Positions 43,351-55,303 of a DNA stretch of 64,000 bases are shown here, one piece after another (within the stretch, counting starts at the first letter, position 1; every line of letters begins with the position of its first letter). A model generated the notes under the pieces. The model saw only the letters and a program-made list of their open reading frames with translations, had not been told where the DNA came from and made no database searches. Source of the stretch: Alloascoidea africana. Lineage: Eukaryota > Ascomycota > Alloascoideomycetes > Alloascoideales > Alloascoideaceae. The stretch covers positions 310,001 through 374,000 of the forward strand of contig JAKTTT010000008.1 in the NCBI GenBank assembly GCA_030581615.1. The letters run 5' to 3'. Position numbers and translations under genes: made by a program.

Positions 43351-43717
43351 TTTTGAATGAAATCTTTGGTTGAAGTAAAGTAATCAATATTATAGTATAT
43401 GATAATCAGTACTTGTTGAGTAGTTCTTTGTACAAATTGAAACAAGAAGTATAAGAACTAGGTAAAGAAATTTAAAAGAGACGTGGGTTTTTTTAAATTT
43501 TCTACTTTTTTTTGGGGTTTTTTGGATATAGGTTATTGACAGATCAGTATCTTCAGAAGAGAGGAATGAGCTTGGTGAAAAATTTTGGGATGTTCATTCC
43601 TTTTATAGGAAATCGCCATCGGTGCGCACAACACCGCGTGCATAACTCTGGGTTTACAAACTACGAAATCTTGACCATGAAAAAGCAAAAACGTAAATAT
43701 TAAAAGAGTCGCAATTC
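43351..43717. promoter_or_regulatory. PAB1 upstream region with A-rich tracts
   Basis: On the minus strand the region about 140-170 bases before the PAB1 ATG holds A-runs of 6 to 8 (plus-strand T-runs at about 43489-43522). If transcribed these could bind Pab1 itself, since autoregulation through A-rich leaders is known for poly(A)-binding protein mRNAs. Not proven here. It also contains the CHD1 3' end. Confidence 0.35.
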
Positions 43718-46700
43718 CTACGATTTGCGAGCCTTGTCCAGTTTAAAATACATACTACGGATCTTGGAGGACGGCGCTTTCGTCGGCCAGAAGAAACTCG
43801 CAAACGCCCACAGGTGCTTTTCTCTCTTCTGTCTGTCAGCCATGGGCGTTTGTTTTAGCAGAGAAGTGATATGGTCCCCAACTTCCAAAAGCTCTTTCTT
43901 TAAAATGGCAACCCACTCAATCTTTTCCAAACCATTGTCGCCTTTCTTTAATCTCCGTAGGCTGCGTCTCACGGGGTGCAAAGAGTCTTTGCAGACTTCA
44001 GAATCCATGCTACTATAATCGCTGTAGTCATCTTCGTCCAACGGTTTCCTGATGGCTTTTTTGATCCGCTCGGTCTGCGCCTCATTTCTTGATTTTTCTT
44101 TCTCGAGAAGATGAGGTGAACCGTGCTTGCTGTTGTTAGCCCTAGGACTCCCATTTTGTTTACGAACTGGCGATCGCTTTCTAGATGATTCGGCTTTTGG
44201 TGTCGCTCTCGGCTTTTCATCATCTTTCGTTGAATCAGAATTGTTTCTTGCAGTTGGCGACTTGCTTTTTGGTTGACGACGGATTTTCTTTCTTTCATTC
44301 GAACTGCTGACCCCATTTGCCTCGTCTCTCAATACTGAGATCAGATATTCTACTCTCCGTCCAAGATGAACTGCCCCCGGCATTTTAGGCTTCTGTTTGT
44401 TCTCTTCTCTCTCGCCTTTTTTGTCCACTCGATGCTCCTCCAGGAAAAACTTGTCGTTTAGTTTTAATAATGGGTTGTCTCGTATCTGAGCCCAGGCTCC
44501 AAATCCGTACTTCCTTATACCTATTAGTAACATCGCGTCATCGGTTTCATCCCACGCACAGTTCCAGCCATGGACCGATTTCAACAGCTGCTTAAACCGG
44601 AAACTCATTAGCGATTCTTCAGGAAGCATTCTTTCTAGCAGCTTCAAATCGATGGGACGCTGGAGAATTTGCTCAGCGTTCAGACTTTTGACACCTTGAT
44701 AAGTGAAAAGAACGGCCTTTCTTTCCTTCTTCTTGGCCGCAGACTTGGCTGCATTTTCGATATTCTCCAACGATTCACTTGGATTTTCTTTCCTTTCCTT
44801 CTCAATAAACTCTTTAATAAACTCTTCTTTTCGAGTTTTTTCTTTCTCAATGAGCTCTTCACTTGTTCTCTTCAAATCATTGAATGCATCTTTAATGAGC
44901 TCTGGAGCCCGATTAGAAAGGGTGCCATCACTGAAAAATCTATCCCAAGACTGCGACAAGTCTCCATACCGCAAAATTGCCTTGTAGAGTCCACGAATTT
45001 CTTTTTCCATGAGCTTGGTAGGATCGGCAGATGGTACTTGTTTCTTCTTTGCCTTGCCCTTTGTTCGTCGCTCATCCATTTCATCATCCTCGTCCTCTTC
45101 AGCCATGTTATTCAAGTTTGTGCGCATTGCAGCTTTACGCCGACTGTACAGAGCAATTTGGTCTTGCAGAAATTTTTCTTCTTCTCGTCTTTTCTCATCT
45201 TCTTTTATCTTGGCCAATTCTTCAGCGGGAATAATGTCGTCCCAATCAACATCGGCTTTGTAGTCTGTTACCTCAAATTGTTTTAAGAATTCTTCGCCAC
45301 CCAATTGAGATTCCCCAAGGTCTGGTGTTGTGATATGATCTTCTGCGTGCTCTAGGACATCATCCAAATTCATGTTCTCTAATTTCTTCTGGTTATCAAC
45401 CTTCTTGAACATATTACCAGCACCAAATTTGAGAATTTCTGCGAGTTCGCCAGAGGTTGGCTCATTTTTCTTGGTTGTGCCCTTATCGGTGATCCCAAGA
45501 GATATAATTGCGTATTCCAAAATCATCTTCCGCCTAGCTCGTTCCAAAACCTCTTCCTCAATAGTATCTTTTGAGACAAATCTGTACACCATCACATGCG
45601 ATTTTTGCCCTATTCTATGTGCCCGAGCCATGGCCTGCAAATCCGCTTGGGGATTCCAATCGGAATCAAAAATAATCACAGTGTCTGCAGTCATCAGATT
45701 GATACCAAGACCACCAGCTCTGGTACTCAATAAGAACACAAAATCAGGGCTTTCAGGGGCATTGAAATGATCAATTGCAATCCGTCTCGTAGATGACGGG
45801 ACAGTTCCGTCTAATCTTTGAAATGGATATCCCTTTATTGCCAAATAATCGCCCAAGATGTCGAGCATGCGCACCATTTGACTAAAGATTAGAACACGAT
45901 GGCCATCTTTCTTTAATTTTGTTAACAACTTATCCAAAAGAACCATTTTACCGCTGTTCATAATCATGCCTCTCAAAGTATTCTCTCTACTGTCGTCTCC
46001 TCCAGTGGCTTCTAAAAACTGATTTTCCGCAGATTGAAACAAATAAGGATGATTACTAGCCTTCTTAAGCTCCACCATAATATTCAAAAGACTAATTTGT
46101 GATGACCCAGTAGCACCTGCATTGAGAGCGCTATAATTTCTGGAAATGATGTTTTTGTAATACTCGGTTTGCATGTCTGAAAGCTCTACCCGAAGAATTC
46201 TTTCAGTCTTTGACGGCAATGACTTTTCCACATCTTTCTTCAGTCTCCGAAGTATAAAAGGTTGTAACCTATTCTGCAGGTCTCTGATATATTCCTCCTG
46301 CTCATCATTAGGTACTTCGAAATCGATTTCTTGATCGATCGAAAACTTTCCAGGCATAAGAAAGTTCACCAGAGCGTCTAATTCTTTGATGTTATTCTGC
46401 AGTGGAGTACCCGTAATGAGCAATCTATTGTTGACTTTGAAGTCTCTCAGGGACTCATAGAGAGAAGAATCGGCATTCTTAAGTCGGTGCGCCTCGTCAA
46501 CTGCCAAAAACTGCCATTTAATGCGTCCCAACTCGCTTCGATCCTTCAATATATAGTCATAAGTTGTGATCAAAATGTTAAACTTTGGCTTCTTGTTTTT
46601 CTCTGTTATAAAGAACTCATGCTGACGAATCATTTGCCGAGAGGATGCATTACCCAGGTACATTATATAGTTAACTTCTGGAGCCCAAAAGTCAAATGTT

Positions 46701-48331
46701 TCTTGCCATGCTGGAATTGTAGAGAGCGGAACGACAACGAGAAATGGGCCATGCTGTTTCCTTGCATAGATCAACCAAGACAAAAAAGCCACTGTCTGGA
46801 CGGTTTTGCCCAAACCCATCTCATCTGCCAAAATGCCATTTTCATTCCGAGACCACAAATAGGCCATCCAGTTGAGACCTCTCAGCTGGAAATCACGCAG
46901 TTCACCACCTTTAACAAAAGAAGGTTGAGTGACGAGCTTTTCAAATTTTGGACGTTGAGCTCCATAATTTACGCTCAGCGAAGGAGCAATCCTGGAATTG
47001 ATTCGTTGCTGGAACTGTTCAACCTGGTCTGGAGAACTCTCTGCAATTTCATTCGCATCCTCCCAGGTGCATTCATCGTAAAAAAGTCTCTTCCATTTGA
47101 TAAGGTACTGTAGAGTGCTTTTTCCAGAAATAGCTGTGGCTGAGCGTTTTGATGTTACAATTCTCTCAACATGTTTATATTCTTCATAATTCTCTCTTTT
47201 TCTTTCTGCTTCAAGATCCATAGCCTCAATGTCTTCTCTCGTGGTTAGAGGGTCATTTCGGATTTCTTCATCTAGCAAAACCGATTGTTTGATGTAGTTG
47301 TCTAATCGTTTGGAACCTTTTAAACGATAAATATCCTCATAATTTTGCCAAGTATTGTGGATATGTGCCAGACCTTTCCATTTAATTAAAAACTCATAGT
47401 CTGCTTCGGGATTACCAGACGGCTCTACTCCATCTTTCAAACGATGGTCTAGAACGGCGTCAATAGCATTAGTATCCACAAACTCCTCGTCAACATCTGC
47501 TGTAGATTCCTTAGCATCTTTTGTGTCGTAGTAATAAGTTTCCTCTTCGCTCTCTAGCAAGTCCTCCTCATCGAATTGTTCATCAATATTGTAATTTACA
47601 GATTTGCTATTTCGCGTGGAAAATCGAACATAAGTCGGCTCTGAGTCTGGCCTCCGATCGGTAACCTTTCTTCTCTTTCTTGATAAAGACTGTTTTGCCC
47701 TCTTAGAAGGGGCATACACGTCCGACTCATAATCATCTTCGATATCAGCGTCAATTGCGTTTGGCGTAGCTTCCTTGCTTCCAGTCTTTGCATACGCGCT
47801 CTTCCTTTTCTGCGATTTCTTCTTACTACGTGATAATGGTTCATCGTCATCGGAGTCTATAGTATGCTTCGATCGCTTTTTATGATTAGGCTCTTCGTCG
47901 ATATGAAACCTTTCCGGAGCAATATGTGCCCTACGGCTTCTTCGTAAACCATAGAGTTCAGGATTTGCGTAGATGTCTAATGCAATGTTGTTGTCTTTTG
48001 AGGCTGCCTTGATGAGATTAGAGTCATGCTCGCTGGAGGCAAAAGGAGTTATTGAATCGGATGTTTGATGGGCTGCATCCTCACTTTCTTGAGAATGAAA
48101 CCCATTATTTAGCATTTGAATGTCTGATACAGGTGTAGTTTCCTAGAAGAACGAAATGAGGTTAGAAAAGTTGAAAGGGTTGCACCACCTGGCTGTAAAG
48201 TAAGAGCTCAAAGATGATAATAAGCAGCGGGGTATTAAAAAAACTTTTGCTGAGTAGTATCTGCAAATAATAGACATCAAAAGCTTAGCCAGAAACTAAA
48301 AGTGCTAAAACAAATCACATACCAATGACAT
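43718..48331 (-). CDS. CHD1: Chromatin remodeller Chd1 (2 exons, tiny first exon)
   Basis: ATP-dependent nucleosome spacing enzyme. Exons on the minus strand are 48331-48323 (ATGTCATTG) and 48142-43718, giving 1477 residues. Within the long exon: NPELYGLRRSRRAH near the N-terminus as in yeast Chd1, tandem chromodomains (about 220-380; YEFLIKWKGLAHIHNTW, LQYLIKWKRLFYDECTWE), a SNF2 ATPase (GILADEMGLGKTVQ, DEAHRLKN), a helicase C lobe (LLSTRAGGLGINL, AMARAHRIGQ), a SANT-SLIDE DNA-binding region and a C-terminal CHCT helical domain (LWAFASFFWPTKAPSSK). The intron (180 bases) has GTATGT, TTCTAAC and TTCTAG, and the splice gives MSL/ETTPVSDIQMLNNG. If unspliced, translation could start at 48115. 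The identity is certain; the 9-base exon is likely. Confidence 0.95.
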
Positions 48332-50099
48332 TGTTTGTTGATTTAACAAGCGCAGCGGAAGAAAAATAAAAAAAAAAGTTGAATGAGATAAGACGAAATT
48401 GCAGTAGAAAAAAAATACAATAGCTATTAGAAAAATAAGTGCTTAGGAGCGAAACAAGAGGTTGTTTTTTAGTGGTTTTCGTTTTTCTGTTGGTTGAGTG
48501 AAAACAGAGACAATGAACAAGGTCAACAACAGGTGGCAAACTCAGTTAGAGAACAACTATGTCGCAGGATTAAAGTCTTTGAATCTAACGGAAAAGAACA
48601 GAGAACCTGAACCGGGCCAACGTTGGGGTTTCGCTACTTGTTGAGGTTCAGTGATGGTGGAATATGTGGAAAGCTTTGGGAAACAGAGTGGGAAATTATA
48701 GGGGGTGACAACAGAGCCAATGGCGTCTCGCTATTTTAGGCAAGAACAAGCTGCTACACCTAGCATTAAAGTCTATATACAAAGAACAACAATGACACGT
48801 TCAAAACAAAGATATCGGTCATAAGTGCCAAAAGAAGAACTGTAGACCAGGAGACATTTAAAAATCTTTGAAAATGCTCGCCTGATAACAGCTGTGAGGC
48901 TAATTGACTGCAGATTACCTCAAGGGAGCGGGCCTCGGCAATATAGATTCAGCTTTCTCAGCTTCCAATCCTTTCCAAATATATCAAAAAGCCGGAGAGA
49001 GGCATTGTATTCAACATGTAGTTATAAGGAGTGAATCAAAGGTGTTGCAAGACTAATGGGATACCTCTCTCTTATCCAGACAAGCCTTCGATAGGCGATC
49101 CTCGGTTCTGTTTGGAAGCAAAGCAAAGAAAACAATGGCTTGAACAAAAGCGATAAACATGGTCGGTATCACATCACAGAGATTGGGGAGCGGTAAAATT
49201 CATTAAAGCCAACGCTGAACAAATCAAGTCTGCCTCGGGACTGGTGATTTAAAGGTTCAAATCTCATAAAAGGTTATAATCCTATGAAACATATCGCATG
49301 AACCTGAGTACTCAGCTCTTAATTGAAAATCAGACATTCTCGACTCAACAGTCTGCGATAAAAGGAGTATTTGGTGGCGGGAATGAGGTCGTGTCAAGGA
49401 AGATTCCGTTGTAAATACTAGCAAAGTTTGTAGTATTTCATATTCAGAAGGCTGTTGTCATCATCGATAAAAGGAACCAATTCTCATCTCATCGCCTGTT
49501 TTCCCCGTATATTCCAATGAATACCCTGGAGCAAAAGCCTTGACCAGGTCTTTGTCAACAACTGCTAACACCTTGCCTTTGAAATAGATCAAATCTTCAG
49601 CATGATCAAAATCTCTGCGTCAAATCTGTATTTGTCGTTCTGCCGAAACCGCTTAAGTCGTGCGGTTCAGGGACAAAAGAAGTCCAATGTCATATTTTTG
49701 TAGTCAAAAGGTAGATATTACAAAGCATAGGGAGTGTGAAGAAAAGAAAAAGGAGGTTTGGAGAATCCTGTAGGGTAATGTGTACATTTCAGAACGGAGT
49801 AATTCCCAGGCGCCATTTCCTGTGAGTTTTTTGTGCTAGAAAGGAACACAAACAGCGAGATTGGGCATTGAACAATGAAAGACTAGATCAGAATCTAGCA
49901 GTGCAAGCAGTACATTCCATGTTAAAAAACAAACATGCAAAGTGCACTGACATCTCCGACACAAAGAAAATTTCTAAAACTTGAAGGATAAGTATCACGT
50001 GCCAACACTCGAGACTGCTGCTAAAGCCGGGTTAGGGAAATAGGAAATCCGAAACAATTCATGGGCATCAAGCATCTTTAAGAACTGGGCCTTGTTCTA
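48332..50099. other. Divergent intergenic region between CHD1 and the GPATCH1-like gene
   Basis: 1.77 kb with no supported gene on either strand. A B-box-like GGTTCAAATC at about 49254 has no tRNA fold around it. It presumably holds two promoters. Confidence 0.5.
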
Positions 50100-52037
50100 A
50101 TGGCATATAAACGAAGGAAGACATCGGAATATTCTTCAATTCCAGGTTCCTCCTCATTCAACTCAAACCAGCTATTGTATGGTTCACGGATCTCCGAATC
50201 ATCTAAAGGAGGCAGCGGTGCCTTTCTCCCAGCGTGGAAACAGGAAGTTAGAGATGAACAGGGACGTAGACGACTTCACGGGGCCTTCACTGGTGGCTGG
50301 AGTGCAGGATATCACAATACGGTAGGTTCCAAAGAAGGCTGGACACCGAGCGAATACAAAAGCAGTAGAACGAACAGAGCTGAAAAGAAAGAATTCAAGC
50401 CCGAAGATTTCATGGATGAGGAAGATTTTAGAGAACGAGAAGAGTATAATGCAGTTCAGGAAGAAAAATATAATGAGAACATACTGCTTGATGAGAACCA
50501 GATGGCTTCTGAAGCTGGGAACGGTAAATTTCTGCTGAAATTGTTTGCAAGAAATGACCAGGAGTACGTGGGTAAAGGATTTGAATTATTAAAAGGCATG
50601 GGATGGAAACCTGGGTATGGATTAGGAGCTAGAAAAGCTGTTCAGATACCAAACAACGATGAAACGACAAAAAATAAGGTAGTAAAGATGCTCCCAAAAC
50701 TGGAATTGCCTTTGCAGATACATGCAAAATCAGATAAAAAAGGACTAGGTTATGGAACAGAAGAAAAGAAAGAAATTTCCAGCATAGTGAAAGGCATACG
50801 GAAAGAAAGTGCAAGCAGTATCCAACCCAAGAAGGTATCTAGGTCGAGAATCATGAGTGACTACGGTGAAGATGACGATGAAGAATGGAATTACTCGTTA
50901 CGACCAAGCTTTCAGAACAAAGTGGCAGACATCAAGCGGAAGAAAAAGATGGGATTGACTTTAGGTACACCAGTGTTTATTTCAAAATCGCAAACATCGC
51001 GACTCAACTCAACACAAAGATGTCACGACGGGCGGCCAGCTTTGGAAGGCTTTGTCCTTGGCAAAAGGCTTGACTTTACCAGCAATAACGGCTTTTCCCC
51101 ACCAGAAGTTCCAGAAGACTATGTTCCTGGGACATACTTTAAACTTCCCGCTTTAGAAGCTCGAGATTTAGCATCTTCCGGTTCGACTATGTCTAATGGG
51201 CCAAACAATAAAATGCCTTCGATATCCAAGCGCACCGAGCTTTTACAAGAAACGAAATTACAGGGAAAATCAATCTTTGATTATATAACCCCAGAGCAAA
51301 GGAATAAAATAGCAAGATTAACCGGAAACAACAGTCTTCCCCCTGGAAAATCCGAAGGAATTGGAATTCGACAAAAGGAATCAACAAATCTTGACCCTAA
51401 TCATCCATCACAACTCGACCCAGAAATTGCGATCAGAGCGCTTAAGTTAGTTACTGATTCCTACAGTGATGATATAGCAAAACAATCCAGGTACAAACAG
51501 TACTTGGAGATACAATCAGGAAATACTAAAGGAACTCCACCGCGAAAAATTGGATCCACTTTGTCAGAATGGGAAAACGAATTGATCGAATTTAAGAAAG
51601 TGGCTCTCTTTTCTAAGCCCACAAAATCAGGGTTTCTATCTGATAAGTTTGAAAGTGCTGGGAGCTCTAAAGACACGGAAGAGGATGAATTGAATCGGTC
51701 TAGAATTCAAATGAATGAACAGACCGCAAGAGATGCTGCTAAAGCTGGCCTTTATGGTTCTCTCACAAGAACAATAGGTTCATTTATTCCAGAAAGGTTG
51801 CTTTGCAAGCGCCTTGGTATTCCATACATATTTGAAACTGAATCGAAAAGTAAACAGATGGCTAAAAATCCCAATGAGGAGGCTGAAGTTCGAGTGGCTG
51901 AATCGGGACCAGTTGATTTTAACGACGGGCACAACTATTCTGAGAGCGTGCAAGATGCTAAAGAAATAAATGAAGCACTTGAAAGGAAAAAGGCACAGTC
52001 AGATCTATTTTCCAAAGTATTTGGAAACGATGTATAG
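50100..52037 (+). CDS. G-patch protein, GPATCH1/TOUGH-like
   Basis: Putative spliceosome-associated protein of 645 residues. The N-terminus has the DUF1604 block typical of GPATCH1 and plant TOUGH ([20 protein letters not shown], then TPSEYKSSR, then [11 protein letters not shown]). A G-patch follows at about residue 156 ([21 protein letters not shown]), which in this family recruits and stimulates a DEAH-box helicase. The rest is charged and probably disordered. The C-terminus has an [14 protein letters not shown] block, also conserved in the family. S. cerevisiae has no clear GPATCH1, so this marks a lineage that kept more splicing factors, in keeping with the many introns in this window. 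Single exon. Its stop lies 38 bases from the SWF1 stop on the other strand. Confidence 0.9.
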   Translation: MAYKRRKTSEYSSIPGSSSFNSNQLLYGSRISESSKGGSGAFLPAWKQEVRDEQGRRRLHGAFTGGWSAGYHNTVGSKEGWTPSEYKSSRTNRAEKKEFKPEDFMDEEDFREREEYNAVQEEKYNENILLDENQMASEAGNGKFLLKLFARNDQEYVGKGFELLKGMGWKPGYGLGARKAVQIPNNDETTKNKVVKMLPKLELPLQIHAKSDKKGLGYGTEEKKEISSIVKGIRKESASSIQPKKVSRSRIMSDYGEDDDEEWNYSLRPSFQNKVADIKRKKKMGLTLGTPVFISKSQTSRLNSTQRCHDGRPALEGFVLGKRLDFTSNNGFSPPEVPEDYVPGTYFKLPALEARDLASSGSTMSNGPNNKMPSISKRTELLQETKLQGKSIFDYITPEQRNKIARLTGNNSLPPGKSEGIGIRQKESTNLDPNHPSQLDPEIAIRALKLVTDSYSDDIAKQSRYKQYLEIQSGNTKGTPPRKIGSTLSEWENELIEFKKVALFSKPTKSGFLSDKFESAGSSKDTEEDELNRSRIQMNEQTARDAAKAGLYGSLTRTIGSFIPERLLCKRLGIPYIFETESKSKQMAKNPNEEAEVRVAESGPVDFNDGHNYSESVQDAKEINEALERKKAQSDLFSKVFGNDV

Positions 52038-52075
52038 GGGATGGCATTTTAAACTAGATACAAGCATAAAAACAT

Positions 52076-53421
52076 TCAAAAAGGCTTGGGGAAAAGCCGC
52101 TCATAGGCATTGTTCCAGAAACCTTTATCATAGATGTTGTTCAGTACACTCACATTTTCCACTCTCTGTAAAACGAGCCCCCGTGAATCGATTTCTTTTC
52201 TTTCTTGCAGAGTCAAAGCTCTATTAAACTGGTTATTGTCCATCTTTAACAAAACAATGCTTTTCTTCTCCTTTGATAACTCCCGTTCTGCAGGATCAGG
52301 TTCTGTATAAATGTATAACTCATCATTAAAAATGGCAACATCTATATCCTCCCATTTCAAAGTTTCATTGGTCGTGACGCCTAGATACAGGTACCGTATG
52401 TGTTCCAAGAGAAAGGCTAGTGCAACAATACCAATTATAAAGCAAATCATCATTAAGCCCCCAGTGGCTCTTTGCAATTTGCTGGATAAAATTGCCTCTA
52501 CCCAAAGGTGCCGACTTAAGAATCCCCATTTCTCTTTTGGTACAGTCTCTTTATAACCTTTCACAATTCCTCGGAGAACACTATTTGTGAGATAAAAACC
52601 ATAGCCTAGCATCTGAGTGTTGGAGTACACAAAAAGTAGAAACCAGCGATAATTATAGTGTCCAATTGTCGAGTTTACCCAGATGCAATAGTGGTCGTAA
52701 ACAGCCACACAGTAGTTCTTTTCTTTGCAATGTTTACTCCGAGCCGGCTTTGGTGTGTGGCATGTTCTACATTCTTGACCTGGAAAGAAGATCATGCTGT
52801 CGTATTCAAACATTTCAAGAGCATTTCGATAATTGTCTTTCGTTATGACACCAGGATTGGTGAATATTGTTAATAAAGTTGTTATAAAAGGAAGAATTGA
52901 TACAACGGGTATGAGTGCATTTCTGTTAAAAGAGGGTGTCAGTTTCTTCCTCTTGGGCAATGTGCTGAATATTAGATTACTTACCTTGTCCAATAGCCCT
53001 CAATACTGGGGAGAGTGTTTGAATAGAACAAATTAAGACACGCTGCGACTACCATCATGTAAATGATCTTAAGCAAATCAGTAAGATCCACGTATAACGA
53101 GATGTATGAATCTTGCCTTACTTACTGGTACCGACCATTTCCCATACTTCTGAAGATAGAATAACACTAACTTAACAGACCTATTGCGTGGGGAGTTTGG
53201 AATTATGGAATGGGGAATTATAAGTAAAACATCCCGTGCTTTATGAACCCATGTGTTTCTATCGAAAATAGACAATTGTAATGGTTGGAAAGACTGCTTT
53301 GCTTTGTGATATGTCGATGCTGTACTTACTGAAAATGGGGAAGACTGCCAAAGAGGACGATAAAAACAGTAAAAGATATCAAAAACACCAATACAAGCAG
53401 AGTTTCCAGATATCCTACCAT
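52076..53421 (-). CDS. SWF1: Palmitoyltransferase Swf1 (DHYC variant, 4 exons)
   Basis: ER palmitoyltransferase; yeast Swf1 modifies Cys next to transmembrane segments of SNAREs. Exons on the minus strand are 53421-53330, 53258-53126, 53067-52985 and 52922-52076, giving 384 residues. The introns of 71, 58 and 62 bases all have GTAAGT donors. Transmembrane segments are seen at the N-terminus (LLVLVFLISFTVFIVLFG), at IIYMMVVAACLNLFY, at ALIPVVSILPFITTLLTIF, and two after the Cys-rich domain. The catalytic region is DHYC at 179-182 within CRTCHTPKPARSKHC. The C-terminal NNIYDKGFW matches the Swf1-specific NIYDKG tail, and TTNETLKWEDI matches its TTNE motif. Unusually, several zinc ligands differ from the family (see findings). 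The upstream exons are scattered over three short frames. Converges with the GPATCH1-like gene, and lies 169 bases from the divergent start at 53591. Confidence 0.9.
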
Positions 53422-53590
53422 TCTTCCTTTCCAACAGATGGTGGGCTACTAGTGGCGAATCCTTCTTGTTTCTGGTTCAGTGTGTTAAGGCGGTGCATCT
53501 GGCGAGTGATATCGCGCTTCATCTTCTTACCACAACTCAAAACACCAGGCACGAAAAACCAAGCAACAGAACCACCTTGAACATTACAAA

Positions 53591-54395
53591 ATGAGCGGAG
53601 AGCGGATGTGTAAACTAATACAGGAAATAGCCGAAGATCGTATCTGGAGAGTGAACTATCTGAAGGAGGTGTAAGTCAAGGTAGTGGTTGACAATTTTAC
53701 TTATCTTCTCACTAACGTGTGTCTTACTCTTTAGCCATGACGGCAAGGTGTATCTGGCAAATTCTGTTCCCCTAGAAAAGGCTGATGTGCAAGGCTTGTA
53801 TTCGCAACAGGACGAGAAACCGTTATTAGAGTAGGTTTTCTTTGATTGATGGTCATCGGGAATGCACTGGATCTAACATCTGGATAGCTCTGTATACATT
53901 TTCAGGTTATGTTACATACTGGGAGACCTTTGCGATAAGGAGTATACCTCGCTTCGCGAATTTGTTACAGTTTTAAAATCTTCCTTGTATGATCTAAATG
54001 CTTTGAACCACAGCACAAAAGGCCCCAAAACTGGATACAAAAACGGTGCTGGAAGGCTTGTTGGTCGGGGCATGTCAAAACCGTCTACCTCCGAATCACC
54101 ATCTCTGGTGGACTCGTCTAGCATCCCATTTTCGCATCTTCCTTTTGAACCAGATAGTTACGAGACATTTTGCGTCATCGCAGAGATGCTGATTTCAGTC
54201 TACACTCAAATCGAGTCTTTTGCAAAGCAAGGGAACAAGAGGGAGTTCACCGATGATGTTGTAATGAGCATCATGGAGTTTGATGAGAGGATAAAACCTT
54301 TAATATTAATACCCGTTTCTAAAGAAGTTGAAAAGCTTGCTCAAAAGGTGCTACAGGATGAAATTTATTCTCTTGATGAAAAGTTTAGAGAGTAA
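53591..54395 (+). CDS. Conserved-looking protein of unknown function (221 aa, 3 exons)
   Basis: Exons 53591-53670, 53735-53830 and 53906-54395. Introns of 64 bases (GTAAGT, CACTAAC, TTTAG) and 75 bases (GTAGGT, ATCTAAC, TTCAG). The spliced frame begins MSGERMCKLIQEIAED and has no membrane segment. The N-terminal half reads as short helices (LLELCYILGDLCDKEYTSLRE). A Gly/Ser-rich basic linker follows, and then a helical C-terminal part (SYETFCVIAEMLISVYTQI, VEKLAQKVLQDEIYSL). I do not recognise the family. It could be a small subunit of a trafficking or organelle complex, but nothing in the sequence fixes this. Branch points and frame continuity support all three exons. It is divergent from SWF1 (169 bases) and convergent with MIM2. 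Confidence 0.75.
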
Positions 54396-54605
54396 TGCTA
54401 AAGAATAGGCCTGAATGGCCATCATCCTTCATGCCACTACCTGTCGGGAACAAACAAGAAACGAAAATGCGTTTTACTTTTTCTACCTCTCTAGTAGTAA
54501 ACATAAGAAATAAAAGGATTGGGAACTCTTAGACAAGCCTTCTGGCACACGGAAATCTGTTTTCAAAACTTCTAGAATCGTAGATCTCTCGGTGCTCTTC
54601 CCACA

Positions 54606-55077
54606 CTACTGACCCAACGGAAGCGATTCAAAAACCCCTGTCAAATTGTTTGCAAATCTGTCTTTTGGTGACCTATTTTCCCTGTGCTGTTTCTCACAGT
54701 ATAGAGCCCATACTTTGTTTTCAGCATTTGTTAGACAGATCCGGAAACTGGTGCTATTACAGGGACCATAACTTACAGTAGTAAGAGAACTTTCGCCCAA
54801 TGAATTTGCCTACAAAAGGCACAAGTATCAGAGAAACCAAATCTTGTAATTGCCGTACTGACTCTTCCCATTCAGCCTGGGCATCCGAGTAATCGTCATC
54901 TTCTTCTTCATCGTAAGATTCGTACTCATCCCCATCTTCGTCCTCGAGTGCGCCTGGTACCACCGGCGCACTTTCTCTTAGAACGTCCGGGTCCGAGTAG
55001 GGTTCTGCATGTGCAAAGGAGCCATCCACAGAGCTCACACCCCCGATCCCGCTGGATATCGATTGAATACTATCCAT
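54606..55077 (-). CDS. MIM2: Mitochondrial outer-membrane import protein Mim2 (2 exons)
   Basis: Subunit of the MIM complex, which inserts alpha-helical proteins and helps assemble TOM in the outer membrane. Exons on the minus strand are 55077-54777 and 54712-54606, giving 135 residues from the ATG at 55077. A frame start at 55152 is possible but adds Cys/Ser-rich sequence without likeness. The N-terminus is very acidic (EDEDGDEYESYDEEEDDDYS), followed by WEESVRQLQDLVSLILVPFVGKFIGRKFSYY, which is the Mim2 core: an amphipathic start and a single membrane helix followed by GR and basic residues. The intron (64 bases) has GTAAGT, TGTCTAAC and an AAAG acceptor and adds LWALYCEKQHRENRS. Yeast Mim2 is about 87 residues, so both ends are longer here. 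Without the splice the tail differs by only a few residues, so the last exon is less certain. Confidence 0.82.
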
Positions 55078-55303
55078 TTGTGCGCTTTGTGGAGGGCTCA
55101 AAGGGCAAGTCAGACATCTAATGCTCCCAACAGCGTCACATGACTGCAACATGAACAGCTCAAATGTTAACTATGCGACCACCGCCAGTCCGTCCAGGTT
55201 CTTTGCCACGTTTTCCGGTGCCACCATCTAGTTTGTCTTTAAAGCTTTAGCCCCGTCTTGGACAGATTTCAATTTTGCATTCTGGCTTTGTTTGGACTTG
55301 AGC

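Noticed and set aside
49235-49275. tRNA B-box-like GGTTCAAATC
   Set aside because: The flanks do not pair as a T-stem and no A-box or acceptor stem is present.
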